Shown here one piece after another: positions 32,386 to 42,315 of a DNA stretch of 64,000 nucleotides (within the stretch, counting starts at the first letter, position 1; the number at the start of each line of letters is the position of its first letter). The stretch spans positions 1-64,000 of the forward strand of contig NZ_JABBGI010000015.1 of assembly GCF_012927325.1 (NCBI RefSeq). The letters are read 5' to 3'. The notes beneath the pieces were generated by a model. That model ran no database searches. It was not told the origin of the DNA and worked only from the letters and a program-made list of their open reading frames with translations. The translations under genes and the position numbers were made by a program. The DNA comes from Chryseobacterium antibioticum (GTDB lineage: Bacteria; Bacteroidota; Bacteroidia; Flavobacteriales; Weeksellaceae).

Positions 32386-32684
32386 TACGTTGTTTTTTGT
32401 TCTGAACCTTGATAATTAAGATTGAATCAGAAGAATAAATATAAGAATAGATTTCTTATTTATATAAATCAACGAACAAAGGAAGCATTTTACTTTATAA
32501 GGGTCAAAGATCTTTTTATAAGGCACTCAAATCAATTAAAAAATAAGGGCTATCACAATATGATAAGAGCCATGAAATATGATTTAATGAAAATTCAGGC
32601 CTATGTGAATTTTTTATTTATTTTTCCAATCTGATGTAACAAACCTCCTATAATAAGTGTCTTATTGGTGAAATATCACTTTAG
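32386..32684. other. Divergent intergenic region
   Basis: AT-rich sequence between two divergent genes. It should carry both promoters. A 70-codon ORF here (32422-32634) has no ribosomal or family support and I do not call it. Confidence 0.5.
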
Positions 32685-34826
32685 ATGAAAATAATTATAT
32701 GTTCGGCGGCTTTATTAATGGGTACTTTGGTTTTTGCACAGGTAAAAAATGACACCATCAAGCAGAAGGAAAATCAAATTGAAGGTGTTACCCTAACAGC
32801 AAGAAAGCCTACCGTAGAATCTAAAGCAGACAGAACGGTTTTTAATGTATCCAACAGCTCTATCCTTGCTGGAAATACAACCTGGGATGTTCTGAGAATG
32901 ACACCTCTGGTAAGCATTGATAATAATGATGCGGTGAAAGCGGAAGGTGAATCTGTAACGGTTTATATCAATGACAGAAAATCGGTGTTTACGGGTAAGG
33001 AATTAAAGGAATATCTGAAAACCATTCCTGCGGATAACCTGATGAAAATTGAAGTGATTACAAGTCCGTCCTCGCGTTATGAAACAGCGGGATCCGTGAT
33101 TAACATTGTACTGAAAAAGAGAGATGATGAAGGCATGAAGGGCAGCGTAACCTTCAACAACAGACAGAATGCTAAAAACTCACAGTATACGAACCTTAAC
33201 CTGAATTATCATAAGAAAAGTTTCACGCAGACCCTGATCGGAAGTTACAGTGACAATTCCTATTTCCAGAGAAACACCAGTCTTAATATGCTGTATAAGG
33301 ATAATGATATTACCCAGAGCAGCAACGAAACTTTGGGACGAGGCAAAAGCCCATCCATGTCATCTACTTCAGAATATGAGTTGAATGACAAAAACAATAT
33401 AGGCGTTATTCTGGAATATTATCAAAGTAAAAATTCTTCCACTTCTGATGCAGATTTCCTCAGAACCAGGGATAATGATCAACCCGAATCTTATCATCAG
33501 GATCAGGATGTAACGGGGCGTTACCGCACGCTGGGGACGAATGTTTTTTATAAGTACTATGATAAGGAGAAAAACAGGATTCTGGATGTCAATTTAGGAT
33601 CCAATTACAATTCTCAGGAAAATCTTAATGAATTTTTAAAAACATACAGCGATAATTCAAAAGTAAGTCAGCTGGGAATCAATTCTCATGAGCAGACCAG
33701 AAACTATTATATCAAAGTAGATTACACCCAGCCTCTGGGGAAAGGCGGAAGCTTTGAAGTGGGTGGAAAAATGGATTTCAATAATAATGTGATCCCGAAT
33801 ACTCTTTCAGGAAATAATGCAGATAATCTCCATACGAATGATATTTTTCATTACGAGGACAATATCAATTCCTTATATGCGAACTACAGCAAAACCTTCT
33901 TTGAGAAGCTGGAAACAAGAGTCGGAGTTCGTTATGAACATATCGATTATAAAATGAGGGAAGATGTATCCGGGAAAAACAGAAAGGATTCCTACAGTAC
34001 TTTGCTTCCCAATTTATTATTGAAATATTCTTTTTCCGATAAATATGACCTGACCCTGACGTACAACCGTAATCTGTGGCGTCCGTGGTATTCGGAGTTC
34101 AATCCTTTTCTTGTTCCTACAAATGATGGAACATTCTCCCGTGGAAACATGGACCTGGACCCGAACCCGAGTCACAGAGTTTATATGAAACTGGGAATTC
34201 TTAAAAAGTACTTCCTATCTGCAAGGTATATGTATACGGATAAGGATTACTGGACCTCTTTAGCTGAGGAAAATGGCAGACTGGTAACCCTGCCGGATAA
34301 TTTCAACGGAAAAGTACAGAAATATTACCTTTTTGCGAATACTAACCAGACTTTCCTGAAAAATAAGTTAAATGTGAATGTAGGAGTTGGATGGTACTAT
34401 ATTGACAATCATGATTTTAATGAAATCAACGATTTGAAAGGTCAAAAATACATCAATTATCTGGGTGCCTCAGCTAATTTGTCGTACACAAACCTGTTTA
34501 ACAAAAACATTAATCTGAGTATCTGGGCAGAGCTTTCTAATCAGAATAACGGAAATTCATACGCCAATAAAACGAATATTTTCCACAATATTTCTGCTAC
34601 CAAAATATTCCCTAAAACACAAATGGAAGTAAGTCTTCAGCTGATGAATATTTTCAGCAGACCTAATTTCGACTCCACAAGTTATAGCCAGGAAGGAACC
34701 TCAAGAACCGCAACAAGATCGGACTGGTATGGATTTTCACTTTCCTTCGTGAAACGTTTCGGAAACCAGAAAGTAAAAGGAAATACAAAGACGGATGTGG
34801 AGAAAAACAGTGGCGGAGGGAAGTAA
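32685..34826 (+). CDS. TonB-dependent-receptor-like outer membrane beta-barrel
   Basis: A 713-residue outer-membrane protein. The signal peptide ends about residue 19 (LVFAQ). A TonB-plug-like domain follows (TWDVLRMTPLVSIDNND, IEVITSPSSRYETAGSVIN), then a barrel of alternating strands with many Tyr and Asn, ending in FSLSFVKRFGNQK plus a short tail. It matches the OMP_b-brl_3 class seen in Bacteroidota. Unlike many relatives it has no N-terminal carboxypeptidase-like domain. No SusD partner is adjacent, so the substrate is unknown. Confidence 0.85.
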   Translation: MKIIICSAALLMGTLVFAQVKNDTIKQKENQIEGVTLTARKPTVESKADRTVFNVSNSSILAGNTTWDVLRMTPLVSIDNNDAVKAEGESVTVYINDRKSVFTGKELKEYLKTIPADNLMKIEVITSPSSRYETAGSVINIVLKKRDDEGMKGSVTFNNRQNAKNSQYTNLNLNYHKKSFTQTLIGSYSDNSYFQRNTSLNMLYKDNDITQSSNETLGRGKSPSMSSTSEYELNDKNNIGVILEYYQSKNSSTSDADFLRTRDNDQPESYHQDQDVTGRYRTLGTNVFYKYYDKEKNRILDVNLGSNYNSQENLNEFLKTYSDNSKVSQLGINSHEQTRNYYIKVDYTQPLGKGGSFEVGGKMDFNNNVIPNTLSGNNADNLHTNDIFHYEDNINSLYANYSKTFFEKLETRVGVRYEHIDYKMREDVSGKNRKDSYSTLLPNLLLKYSFSDKYDLTLTYNRNLWRPWYSEFNPFLVPTNDGTFSRGNMDLDPNPSHRVYMKLGILKKYFLSARYMYTDKDYWTSLAEENGRLVTLPDNFNGKVQKYYLFANTNQTFLKNKLNVNVGVGWYYIDNHDFNEINDLKGQKYINYLGASANLSYTNLFNKNINLSIWAELSNQNNGNSYANKTNIFHNISATKIFPKTQMEVSLQLMNIFSRPNFDSTSYSQEGTSRTATRSDWYGFSLSFVKRFGNQKVKGNTKTDVEKNSGGGK

Positions 34827-34845
34827 GAGAATTAAAATATAGAAG

Positions 34846-34872
34846 TACCCAGTTTTAAAGACTGGATATTTT
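34846..34872 (+). terminator. Terminator after the receptor gene
   Basis: CCAGT / ACTGG hairpin followed by ATATTTTTATG. Confidence 0.6.
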
Positions 34873-34892
34873 TATGAATACATTTGATAATC

Positions 34893-35282
34893 TTATTTCA
34901 TTGAATCATTGACTGTCTGGCTATCTACAAACTGCTCAAAACTAATAATTTTACCATCTTTTAGTTTCCAAATGTGAGCTACTCTAGCTTCAAGAGGTTT
35001 CCCACTCACTTTATTTTTACCTGTGTAAGACCCGAAGGCTACCACTTTATCATCGCTGGACACATAATCTTCGGGAGTAAATTTATAGTCAATCCACTCA
35101 CTTCCCAATTTGCTGAATACATTTTTCACCACATTTTCCAGACCGATATAAGTTCCTGCATAGGGAAACCCTTTCGCTTCTGTCCAGGAAATATGATCAG
35201 CTGCATATTGGGCCAGATTGGCACCGTTTTCTTCTGAAGTTTTTCCTTCGTAAGTACTTTTCACAATTTCAAGATTTGTCAT
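34893..35282 (-). CDS. NTF2-like (SnoaL-type) protein
   Basis: A 129-residue single-domain protein of the NTF2/SnoaL fold: an N-terminal helix (NLEIVKSTYEGKTSEENG), WTEAKGFPYAGTYIG, then VVAFGSYTGKNKVSGK and VAHIWKLKDGKIISFEQFVD, the paired strands that line the cavity. These small proteins are isomerases, hydrolases or binding proteins; no function can be assigned. Monocistronic. Confidence 0.8.
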   Translation of the reverse strand: MTNLEIVKSTYEGKTSEENGANLAQYAADHISWTEAKGFPYAGTYIGLENVVKNVFSKLGSEWIDYKFTPEDYVSSDDKVVAFGSYTGKNKVSGKPLEARVAHIWKLKDGKIISFEQFVDSQTVNDSMK

Positions 35283-35462
35283 TTTTTCATCTTTTTAAGC
35301 AACAACATAATAATACAAAAATATGACCAAGTTGATTAAATCGTTTTACCATCATCTTTAACGTCATACTCGCCGTGTTTTTGATATATAAGGTAAGTGT
35401 TGGGTATTTTTGACAGATTATTCTTCTGGTTGAAGTGCAATTTTCTTGAATTAGCATAAAAA

Positions 35463-35488
35463 AACCACTCACATTAATGTAAGTGGTT
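35463..35488 (-). terminator. tRNA terminator
   Basis: AACCACTcACATT / AATGTaAGTGGTT followed on the minus strand by T7, 11 bases after the tRNA 3' end. Confidence 0.8.
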
Positions 35489-35498
35489 GATATTATGT

Positions 35499-35571
35499 GG
35501 TCCCACCTGGGCTCGAACCAGGGACCACCTGATTATGAGTCAGGTGCTCTAACCAACTGAGCTATAGGACC
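35499..35571 (-). tRNA. tRNA with CAT anticodon (Met or Ile2)
   Basis: 73 nt, all stems well paired: GGTCCTA/TGGGACC, GCTC/GAGC, CCTGA/TCAGG with loop CTCATAA (CAT), CCTGG/CCAGG. It is an ordinary housekeeping tRNA, a useful contrast to the array. CAT may be elongator Met or lysidine-modified Ile2. Confidence 0.95.
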
Positions 35572-35633
35572 TCAAAACTTGGTTAAATTTTGTGATTGCA
35601 AAAATAGTAAAATTTCTTTCACTACAAAACTTT

Positions 35634-36032
35634 TTATTGCTTTTCTTGACAAAGTTCTACCAGCACCCCATTCGTGGATTTCGGGTGCAGGAAGACAACT
35701 AATTTGTTATCAGCACCTTCTTTCGGTTCTTCGGAGATAAACTGAAATCCTTCTTTTTTTAATCTTTCGATCTCCTCAAGAATATTTTCCACGCCAAATG
35801 CCAGATGATGCATGCCTTCGCTCTTTTTATCGATAAATTTTGAGATCGGACTCTCAGGATTACTCGCTTCTAACAGTTCTATTTTACTTTCTCCCGTTGC
35901 ATAGAAAGAAGTCACGACCCCTTCCCTTTCCACACTTTCTTTTTTATAGGATTCTTTTCCTAATAATTTGGTAAAAAGCTCGTCAGAGACTCCCAAAGAT
36001 TTCACGGCAATACCAATATGTTCTAGCTTCAT
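35634..36032 (-). CDS. mce: Methylmalonyl-CoA epimerase
   Basis: A 132-residue VOC-fold epimerase. MKLEHIGIAVKSL holds the first metal His, GMHHLAFGVENI the second, and NGVLVELCQE the Glu. These are the cobalt/zinc ligands of methylmalonyl-CoA epimerase, which interconverts (R)- and (S)-methylmalonyl-CoA. The length is typical. It lies 63 bases downstream of the tRNA on the chromosome but is transcribed on its own, divergent from rbfA. Confidence 0.9.
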   Translation of the reverse strand: MKLEHIGIAVKSLGVSDELFTKLLGKESYKKESVEREGVVTSFYATGESKIELLEASNPESPISKFIDKKSEGMHHLAFGVENILEEIERLKKEGFQFISEEPKEGADNKLVVFLHPKSTNGVLVELCQEKQ

Positions 36033-36110
36033 AAATACTAATAAATATAATTAAATCGTAAATTTGATACCGGAGCTGAATTTCAAAGGTATCAATTCAA
36101 ACAAAAGTAC

Positions 36111-36118
36111 TAAATTTG
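36111..36118 (+). promoter_or_regulatory. Promoter -7 element of rbfA
   Basis: TAAATTTG, 8 bases before the rbfA ATG, a textbook match to TAnnTTTG. Confidence 0.65.
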
Positions 36119-36126
36119 CATAACTT

Positions 36127-36486
36127 ATGGAAAGTAACAGACAAAGAAAAGTAGCACAAATCATTCAGGAAGACTTCGCAGAGCTTTTCCGCAAACAGGC
36201 TTCAGAAAGCAAGCAGAGTATATTAGTATCCGTTTCAGACGTAAAAGTATCAGCAGACCTTGGTGTTGCTAAAATTTATTTGAGCATTTTCCCTCAGGAA
36301 TTCCGTTCTGCGGTCATGAAGGAAATTGAAGAAAATAAAGCTCAGTACAGAAACTTTATTGGCCAGAAAATGGGAAAACAGGTGCGTATCATTCCCCAAC
36401 TTAACTTCTACCTGGATACCGCTCTTGATGACGTTGAAAAATTAGAAAGAGAATTAAGAGGCGAAGGCGACAACCCGGTTTTATAA
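36127..36486 (+). CDS. rbfA: Ribosome-binding factor A
   Basis: A 119-residue KH-like protein. The N-terminus ESNRQRKVAQIIQEDFAELF, central VSVSDVKVSADLGVAKIY and C-terminal IPQLNFYLDTALDDVEKLE are the family marks. It helps mature the 30S 16S rRNA 5' end. A permease gene begins 4 bases downstream, so they form an operon. Confidence 0.93.
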   Translation: MESNRQRKVAQIIQEDFAELFRKQASESKQSILVSVSDVKVSADLGVAKIYLSIFPQEFRSAVMKEIEENKAQYRNFIGQKMGKQVRIIPQLNFYLDTALDDVEKLERELRGEGDNPVL

Positions 36487-36490
36487 GATC

Positions 36491-37696
36491 TTGAAGAATA
36501 TTGCATTTTACATAGCATCCAGATACCTTTTGGCTAAAAAAGGCAGCACCGCTGTGACGTTCATTACGTGGCTTTCGGCAGGTGCCATGATGGTTGCTGT
36601 GACTGCAATGTTCGTAATCATTTCCGTATTTTCCGGACTTGAAACCCTGAACAAAGATCTTATCTCCAATCTTCACGCAGACCTGACCCTTAAAAGTGCT
36701 TCAGGAAAAACGGTAAAAGATATTGACAAGGTTATTCATGTTTTAAAAAACAATAAAGCGATCAGCAATTTTTCCCGGGTGATTGAGGAAAAAGTGTATG
36801 TCAACTATAAAGGTAAGGGTGATATTGCTTATTTAAGAGGGGTAGACTCCGCTTATATAAAGGTCAACCCTATTAACGAGGATGTATTCTACGGAACGTA
36901 TCCCAGTTTCAAATACTCCAATGAAGTATTGATGGAAACCAACCTGCACAACAGGCTTTCCATTCCTATTGATTCCACAAGCAATTATGCTACCGTTTTC
37001 ATGCCTAAGCCAGGAACCGGGATCATCAACAAAGAGGAAGACATCTATAACAAAAGAGATTTTCTGGTTACCGGAGTTTTCCCCGGAAAAGAGCAACTGG
37101 ACAGTTATATTATCGCTCCAATAGAACTTACAGAAGAACTTCTTAGTTTACCAAAGAAATCAGCATACCAGATTGTCATCAAATTAAAAAATCCGGAAAC
37201 GGTTGATGCCGTCAAGCAAAGTCTTCTTACAGCATTGGGGAAAAATATTGAAATAAAAACCAAGGAAGAAGAAAATGCGGCCTTCTGGAAGATGATCAAC
37301 ACAGAAAAAATGTTCATCTACCTGATTTTTGCACTGGTTATTTTCATTACAACCTTCAACTTAGCCGGAGCTATTATTATCCTTCAAATTGACAAAAAAG
37401 AACAGTCAAAATCTCTTATTTCACTAGGCTTTCCACTGAGTCATTTAAGGATGACGTATTTTTATACGGGAATACTCATTGTAATTTCCGGAGTGATTTC
37501 AGGATTAATCGCAGGAACCATCCTTTGCTATTTCCAGCTTTATACTGAATTCTTCAGAGCCAATGAATTATTACCTTTCCCTGTAAAAATTGTTGGAAAA
37601 AATTATCTTATCGTAGCCCTCACAGCTTCTCTTTTTGGAATCATTATTTCATGGTTCTTTTCCAGAATTAACAAAGACTATATTACTAAAAGTTAA
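36491..37696 (+). CDS. FtsX-family ABC transporter permease (LolC/E-like)
   Basis: A 401-residue inner-membrane protein. TM1 lies at about 20-45 (TFITWLSAGAMMVAVTAMFV), a large periplasmic domain at about 50-265, then three TM segments (about 275-300, 325-350, 370-392). The N-terminal FYIASRYLLAKKGSTAV motif is typical of LolC/LolE, which extract lipoproteins for the outer membrane. It starts with TTG at 36491, 4 bases after rbfA. No ATPase gene is adjacent, so it must pair with one elsewhere. Confidence 0.85.
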   Translation: MKNIAFYIASRYLLAKKGSTAVTFITWLSAGAMMVAVTAMFVIISVFSGLETLNKDLISNLHADLTLKSASGKTVKDIDKVIHVLKNNKAISNFSRVIEEKVYVNYKGKGDIAYLRGVDSAYIKVNPINEDVFYGTYPSFKYSNEVLMETNLHNRLSIPIDSTSNYATVFMPKPGTGIINKEEDIYNKRDFLVTGVFPGKEQLDSYIIAPIELTEELLSLPKKSAYQIVIKLKNPETVDAVKQSLLTALGKNIEIKTKEEENAAFWKMINTEKMFIYLIFALVIFITTFNLAGAIIILQIDKKEQSKSLISLGFPLSHLRMTYFYTGILIVISGVISGLIAGTILCYFQLYTEFFRANELLPFPVKIVGKNYLIVALTASLFGIIISWFFSRINKDYITKS

Positions 37697-37765
37697 TATA
37701 CTTACTATAAAATAAATCTACTTCATTTTTCATTTTTCGTACCTTTACGGCCCAATTTTTTTTAA

Positions 37766-39574
37766 ATGAAACGAATTTTATCCTTTTTTCTGTTGAGTTC
37801 TGCAATTTTTTTTGCATCAGCACAGGCACCTGCCACCTATTATGATGGAACTGCAGGTTTGACTGGTATAACTTTAAAAAACAAGTTAAGCCAAATTATT
37901 ACGGACGGCCACCAGGCTAAAACCTATAATGGTTTATGGACGGCGTACCAGACAACAGATCGTGACTACTTCTATGAAAATGACGGTTCTGTTTTAGATA
38001 TTTATTCTGAAAATCCGACGGGACAAGATCCTTACAATTTTACGATCGGCACTAACCAATGTGGACAATACTCCGTTGAAAGTGACTGTTACAACAGAGA
38101 GCATATTGTTCCTCAAAGTCTCTTTGATGAGGCTTCTCCAATGGTGGCTGATGTCAACTTCATCAGAGCAACAGACGGAAAAGTAAATGGGATGAGATCT
38201 AATTATCCATTTGGAAAAGTAAACACTAGCCCATCTTTCACATCTCAAAACGGATCAAAATTAGGAACATCTGTATCTCCTGGATATACAGGAATTGTAT
38301 TTGAACCTATTGATGCATTTAAAGGTGATGTTGCAAGAATGATCTTTTATTTTGTAACAAGATATCAATCTCAATTAGGAAACTTTACAAGTACCAACGG
38401 AACGGGAGGTATGCTTGGGACAACAGCATTTCCGGGACTACAACCCTGGGAGCTTGATCAGTTAAGGGCATGGCATGCAGCAGATCCTGTATCACCTGCT
38501 GAAATTTCAAGAAATAATGCGACTTACGAATATCAGAAAAACAAAAATCCATTCATTGATCATCCGGAATTTGTTGAGCTAATCTGGGGAGCACAGGTTG
38601 TAGATACTCAGGCTCCAACCGCTGCTACTAATCTTATTACTCAAAATCCTACTTCCAGCACCATCTCTCTGAGCTGGACAGCTGCTACGGATAATATTGG
38701 TGTGGCAAGTTATGATGTATATGCTAACGGAGTCTTGAAAACTACTGTTTCAGGAACTACAGCAACGGTTCAGGGACTGGCACCATCTACTACCTATACA
38801 TTCTATGTGATTGCTAAAGATGCAGCAGGAAACCCTTCTCCTCAAAGTAATAATTCAGATGGAACAACCCTGGCAGGACAGCCTGGCGGAAATACAGGTT
38901 GTGGAACTGAAGATTTTGAAATGATTACCGGTACTCCAAACACTTATGCAACAATAACGTGGACCAATAATAATATCAACTGGACTTCTACAGTTTCAAG
39001 AGCAGATGAAACTATGAATGGAAAAGCAATTACACTCAGAAACGGTACTTTAACAAGTTCCCCTATTTCAGGAGGTATTAAGAATTTAGAAATAAAGACA
39101 CAGTTAAAATACGGAAGTACAGCAGGATCTCTAAACGTATTTATAAACGACGTACAGGTAGGTACTATAACATATACAGCTAATAAAACAGTATCTACAT
39201 TGAATATCAACAATATCAATGTAAGCGGAAACATAGTGATTAAAATTGTTAATCCTGTATCAACCAGTGGAAACAGAGTGGCTCTGGATGACCTTACCTG
39301 GACATGTTTCGGTGCCCTTGGAACTTCAGAGGTGAAAAAGGACAAATCAGAATTCAGCATCTACCCTAACCCGGTAAAAAACAATGAATTATTTGTAAAA
39401 GGCGAAAACCTAAGCAAAATTTCAAAAGCTGAAATCTATGACCTTTCAGGAAAACTTATTGAAGTGATGGCCAATCCATTCAAAAACTCTAATAAGATCA
39501 ATCTTAAAGGAATTACTAAAGGGAATTACATCCTAAAAACAGACAGTTTCTCTACAAAATTCATTGTAGAATAA
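37766..39574 (+). CDS. Secreted endonuclease I with Fn3 and type IX sorting tail
   Basis: A 602-residue protein. The signal peptide ends near residue 20 (FFASAQAP). The nuclease domain (about 20-275) has the EndoI/NucM core CYNREHIVPQSLF and DVNFIRATDGKVNGMRSNYP. A fibronectin III domain lies at about 290-370, a jelly-roll-like domain at 380-515, and a C-terminal sorting domain (FSIYPNPVKNNELFVKG ... GNYILKTDSFSTKFIVE) for type IX secretion. It cuts DNA or RNA outside the cell, for nutrient use or matrix breakdown. It is monocistronic. Confidence 0.9.
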   Translation: MKRILSFFLLSSAIFFASAQAPATYYDGTAGLTGITLKNKLSQIITDGHQAKTYNGLWTAYQTTDRDYFYENDGSVLDIYSENPTGQDPYNFTIGTNQCGQYSVESDCYNREHIVPQSLFDEASPMVADVNFIRATDGKVNGMRSNYPFGKVNTSPSFTSQNGSKLGTSVSPGYTGIVFEPIDAFKGDVARMIFYFVTRYQSQLGNFTSTNGTGGMLGTTAFPGLQPWELDQLRAWHAADPVSPAEISRNNATYEYQKNKNPFIDHPEFVELIWGAQVVDTQAPTAATNLITQNPTSSTISLSWTAATDNIGVASYDVYANGVLKTTVSGTTATVQGLAPSTTYTFYVIAKDAAGNPSPQSNNSDGTTLAGQPGGNTGCGTEDFEMITGTPNTYATITWTNNNINWTSTVSRADETMNGKAITLRNGTLTSSPISGGIKNLEIKTQLKYGSTAGSLNVFINDVQVGTITYTANKTVSTLNINNINVSGNIVIKIVNPVSTSGNRVALDDLTWTCFGALGTSEVKKDKSEFSIYPNPVKNNELFVKGENLSKISKAEIYDLSGKLIEVMANPFKNSNKINLKGITKGNYILKTDSFSTKFIVE

Positions 39575-39596
39575 ACCGTAAAAAATATTTGAGAAC

Positions 39597-39631
39597 AAAG
39601 ACCGATTTATTCGGTCTTTTTTTTATTTTTG
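39597..39631 (+). terminator. Terminator, and aroE promoter element
   Basis: AAAGACCGA / TCGGTCTTT followed by T-rich sequence ends the nuclease gene. Immediately after, TATTTTTG (39624-39631) is a -7 match 4 bases before the aroE ATG. Confidence 0.7.
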
Positions 39632-39635
39632 ATCT

Positions 39636-40373
39636 ATGGATTCCAATAAAAAACTAGGGCTGATAGGAAAGAATATTTCCTATTCCTTTTCCAAAAAATT
39701 CTTTGAAGACAAGTTTCAGAAGCTGATGCTGAAAGACTTTACCTACGATATTTTTGATCTGAATGAAATGAATGAAGTGGAAAACCTCCTTACTGATCCG
39801 GACCTTTTAGGATTCAATGTGACGATCCCTTACAAGGAAAAGATTATTGATTACCTTGACGGACTTAGTGACGAAGCTGAGAAAGTAGGAGCAGTAAACT
39901 GCGTTCTGATCAAAGACGGCAAAAAGACCGGCTATAATACCGATGCTTTTGGTTTTGAGAAAACCCTTCTGCTTCACAAGAAAACATACCACGACAAAGC
40001 TTTGATCCTGGGAAACGGAGGCGCAGCAAAGGCCGTGAAATATATCATGGATAAACATGAAATCCCAGCCATCACCATTTCCAGAAATTCTGAAATTAAT
40101 TTTAAAAACCTGGATCCCGACACGGTTCGTGACCATAAAATCATTATCCAGTGTACTCCTGTTGGGACATTCCCCAATGTTGAAGACTGCCTCAAATTTC
40201 CTTTTGACGGTATCACTTCAGAACACCTGATCATCGATCTCATCTACAACCCAAACTATACTCAATTCATCATTAAAGCATCTGAAAAAGGAGCTAAAAC
40301 CGTGAACGGATATTACATGCTTGAACAGCAAGCAGAAAAAGCTTGGGAAATTTGGAATTTTCAAAAAAAATAA
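39636..40373 (+). CDS. aroE: Shikimate dehydrogenase
   Basis: A 245-residue enzyme that reduces 3-dehydroshikimate with NADPH in the aromatic amino acid pathway. KLGLIGKNISYSFSKKFF binds substrate, LGFNVTIPYKEKI has the catalytic Lys, LGNGGAAKAVKYIM is the dinucleotide loop, and LIYNPNYTQFI and YMLEQQAEKAW follow at the C-terminus. Slightly short but typical of Bacteroidota. Confidence 0.92.
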   Translation: MDSNKKLGLIGKNISYSFSKKFFEDKFQKLMLKDFTYDIFDLNEMNEVENLLTDPDLLGFNVTIPYKEKIIDYLDGLSDEAEKVGAVNCVLIKDGKKTGYNTDAFGFEKTLLLHKKTYHDKALILGNGGAAKAVKYIMDKHEIPAITISRNSEINFKNLDPDTVRDHKIIIQCTPVGTFPNVEDCLKFPFDGITSEHLIIDLIYNPNYTQFIIKASEKGAKTVNGYYMLEQQAEKAWEIWNFQKK

Positions 40374-40447
40374 CCTAAATTAGTACCTTAATTGGCTTTA
40401 CAGCTATATACAAAAGGAAATAACGCCACTCACATAAAAGATTTGCT

Positions 40448-42253
40448 ATGATTACAGAAAACAATCTTTCTGAAAACGAAGAAAATAAAATTTCTACCGA
40501 AGTATCTCAACAAGAAACATCAGAAACACCGGCTGTTCATGCTGAAAGTGCTCCTGCTGATGACACAGAACATTTGGAAGAGGAACATGCTGATGATATT
40601 TCGCTGGCTGATGCTTTGAAAGAAATGGAAACCATCATCAACACAACCAATGCTGGTGAAAATTTCAAAAGATTCAATCAGTTAAAAGAAAAAGCAAGTC
40701 ATTACATCCATGATGAAGTGGAAGATAAAAAGCATGAATATGAAGAAGGAGGAAATGCTTCTGAAAATTTCAGCTATGAGCATCCTCTACAGTCTAAACT
40801 TTCTGCATTGATTAATATTTTCAGAGAGAAATATGACACGTACCAGAAATCTCAGGATGAAGAACAGAAGAAAAACCTTGATCACCGTCAGAACATTATA
40901 GAAAGACTTAAAAATCTTTACACCAATTCCGAACCGGGAACCAACCTTTTCAAATCTATCCGTGAAATCAAAGAAGAATGGTCAAAAGCGGGTCAGGTAG
41001 CAAAATCTGAATTCAAGATCCTTAACAATAACTATTTCCACCATCTGAATCAGTTTTACCAGATGCTGGATCTGAATAAAGAATTTCTTGAGCAGGAATT
41101 CAGTCACAATCTGGAAAAAAGACAGCATATCATTGCGCGTGCTAAAGAACTAGAAAGTGAGCCTGTGATTCAGAAAGCATTAAACGAACTTCAGTACCTT
41201 CACAAGCTTTGGAAAGAAGAAGCTGAACCGGTAGCAGAAGAATTCCGTGAAAAAACATGGGAAGAATTCAAAGAAATTTCCAATAAAATTCACGAAAGAA
41301 AATCTGAACTTTCGGCAGCTATCGAAGGAGAACAGAATGACAATCTGGAAAAGAAAAACCAGATTATCGCAGAGATCAAAAAATTGTCTGAGCCTTCTGA
41401 AACTCCCAATCACAACTACTGGCAGAATTCCATTAAAAGAGTGGAAGACCTTCGTACTGAATTCTTAAAAACAGGAAGTGTTCCAAGAAAATTATCCAAC
41501 CAGAACTGGAATGATTTCAAAACAATATTGAGAAGCTTCAATACAACAAAGAATAATTATTATAAATCGCTGAAAGGTTCCCAACAGGCTAATCTTGAAG
41601 AAAAATTGAAACTGATCCAGACCGCTCAGGATAATATGATGAATGAAGAATGGGATATTACCGTTCCTTTATTCAAAAAACTTCAGGAAGACTGGAAAAA
41701 GGTAGGTCACGTTCCAAAAAGCATGACCAACAAAATCTGGGATGAATTCCGTGATGCATGTAATACCTTCTTCAATAATTACAGAGAGAAAAACAATGCT
41801 TCCAATGACAACTGGAAAGAGAATTACAAGCAGAAAAAAGAAATTCTGGAAGACCTGAAAACCGTTTCTAATGACGAAGGCAGTATTGAACGAATAGAAG
41901 CTATAAAAACAGCTTGGAATAACATAGGAAAAGTACCGAGAGACAAAATTGCGATCAATACCGAGTTCAACAGAACCTTAAGAGAAAAGTTGAAATTGAA
42001 TAAAATCAATGAGCTTGAACTGAAAGAAGAAGGATTAACCGAAAACCAGCTTACAGATAAAGCAAGAAAGATCAAGAGTCAAATCTCTGACCTTGAAGGT
42101 GAAATTGTAAAACTGGAAAACAACCTTGCATTCTTCAACAAGCCGTCAAGAGAAAATCCTATGCTTAGAGATACCTTCAATACGATCGATGATAAAAAGG
42201 CACATCTGGAAACTTTAAAACAGAATCTTCACAAGATCATTACCGGAGATTAA
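40448..42253 (+). CDS. DUF349 repeat protein
   Basis: A 601-residue coiled-coil protein. An acidic N-terminus (1-70) is followed by repeated DUF349 units of about 75 residues, each with a W..K..G.VP/V pattern (EEWSKAGQVAKSEFK, LRTEFLKTGSVPRKLSNQNW, EDWKKVGHVPKSMTNKIWDEF, TAWNNIGKVPRDK). It ends in a coiled coil (LEGEIVKLENNLAFF). Role unknown. Cytoplasmic. Spaced 75 bases after aroE. Confidence 0.88.
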   Translation: MITENNLSENEENKISTEVSQQETSETPAVHAESAPADDTEHLEEEHADDISLADALKEMETIINTTNAGENFKRFNQLKEKASHYIHDEVEDKKHEYEEGGNASENFSYEHPLQSKLSALINIFREKYDTYQKSQDEEQKKNLDHRQNIIERLKNLYTNSEPGTNLFKSIREIKEEWSKAGQVAKSEFKILNNNYFHHLNQFYQMLDLNKEFLEQEFSHNLEKRQHIIARAKELESEPVIQKALNELQYLHKLWKEEAEPVAEEFREKTWEEFKEISNKIHERKSELSAAIEGEQNDNLEKKNQIIAEIKKLSEPSETPNHNYWQNSIKRVEDLRTEFLKTGSVPRKLSNQNWNDFKTILRSFNTTKNNYYKSLKGSQQANLEEKLKLIQTAQDNMMNEEWDITVPLFKKLQEDWKKVGHVPKSMTNKIWDEFRDACNTFFNNYREKNNASNDNWKENYKQKKEILEDLKTVSNDEGSIERIEAIKTAWNNIGKVPRDKIAINTEFNRTLREKLKLNKINELELKEEGLTENQLTDKARKIKSQISDLEGEIVKLENNLAFFNKPSRENPMLRDTFNTIDDKKAHLETLKQNLHKIITGD

Positions 42254-42275
42254 TCTATTAAAAAATATAATAAGG

Positions 42276-42305
42276 GCGAAGCAAAGAAATTTGTCTTCGC
42301 TTTTT
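42276..42305 (+). terminator. Terminator before ribD
   Basis: GCGAAG ... CTTCGC followed by TTTTTC. Confidence 0.7.
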
Positions 42306-42315
42306 CTTTTCACCT

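Noticed and set aside
32422..32634. 70-codon ORF
   Set aside because: AT-rich intergenic composition, no family, no terminator of its own; lies in a divergent promoter region.
35287..35472. 61-codon ORF next to the tRNA
   Set aside because: It runs through the tRNA terminator hairpin and has no protein-like composition.
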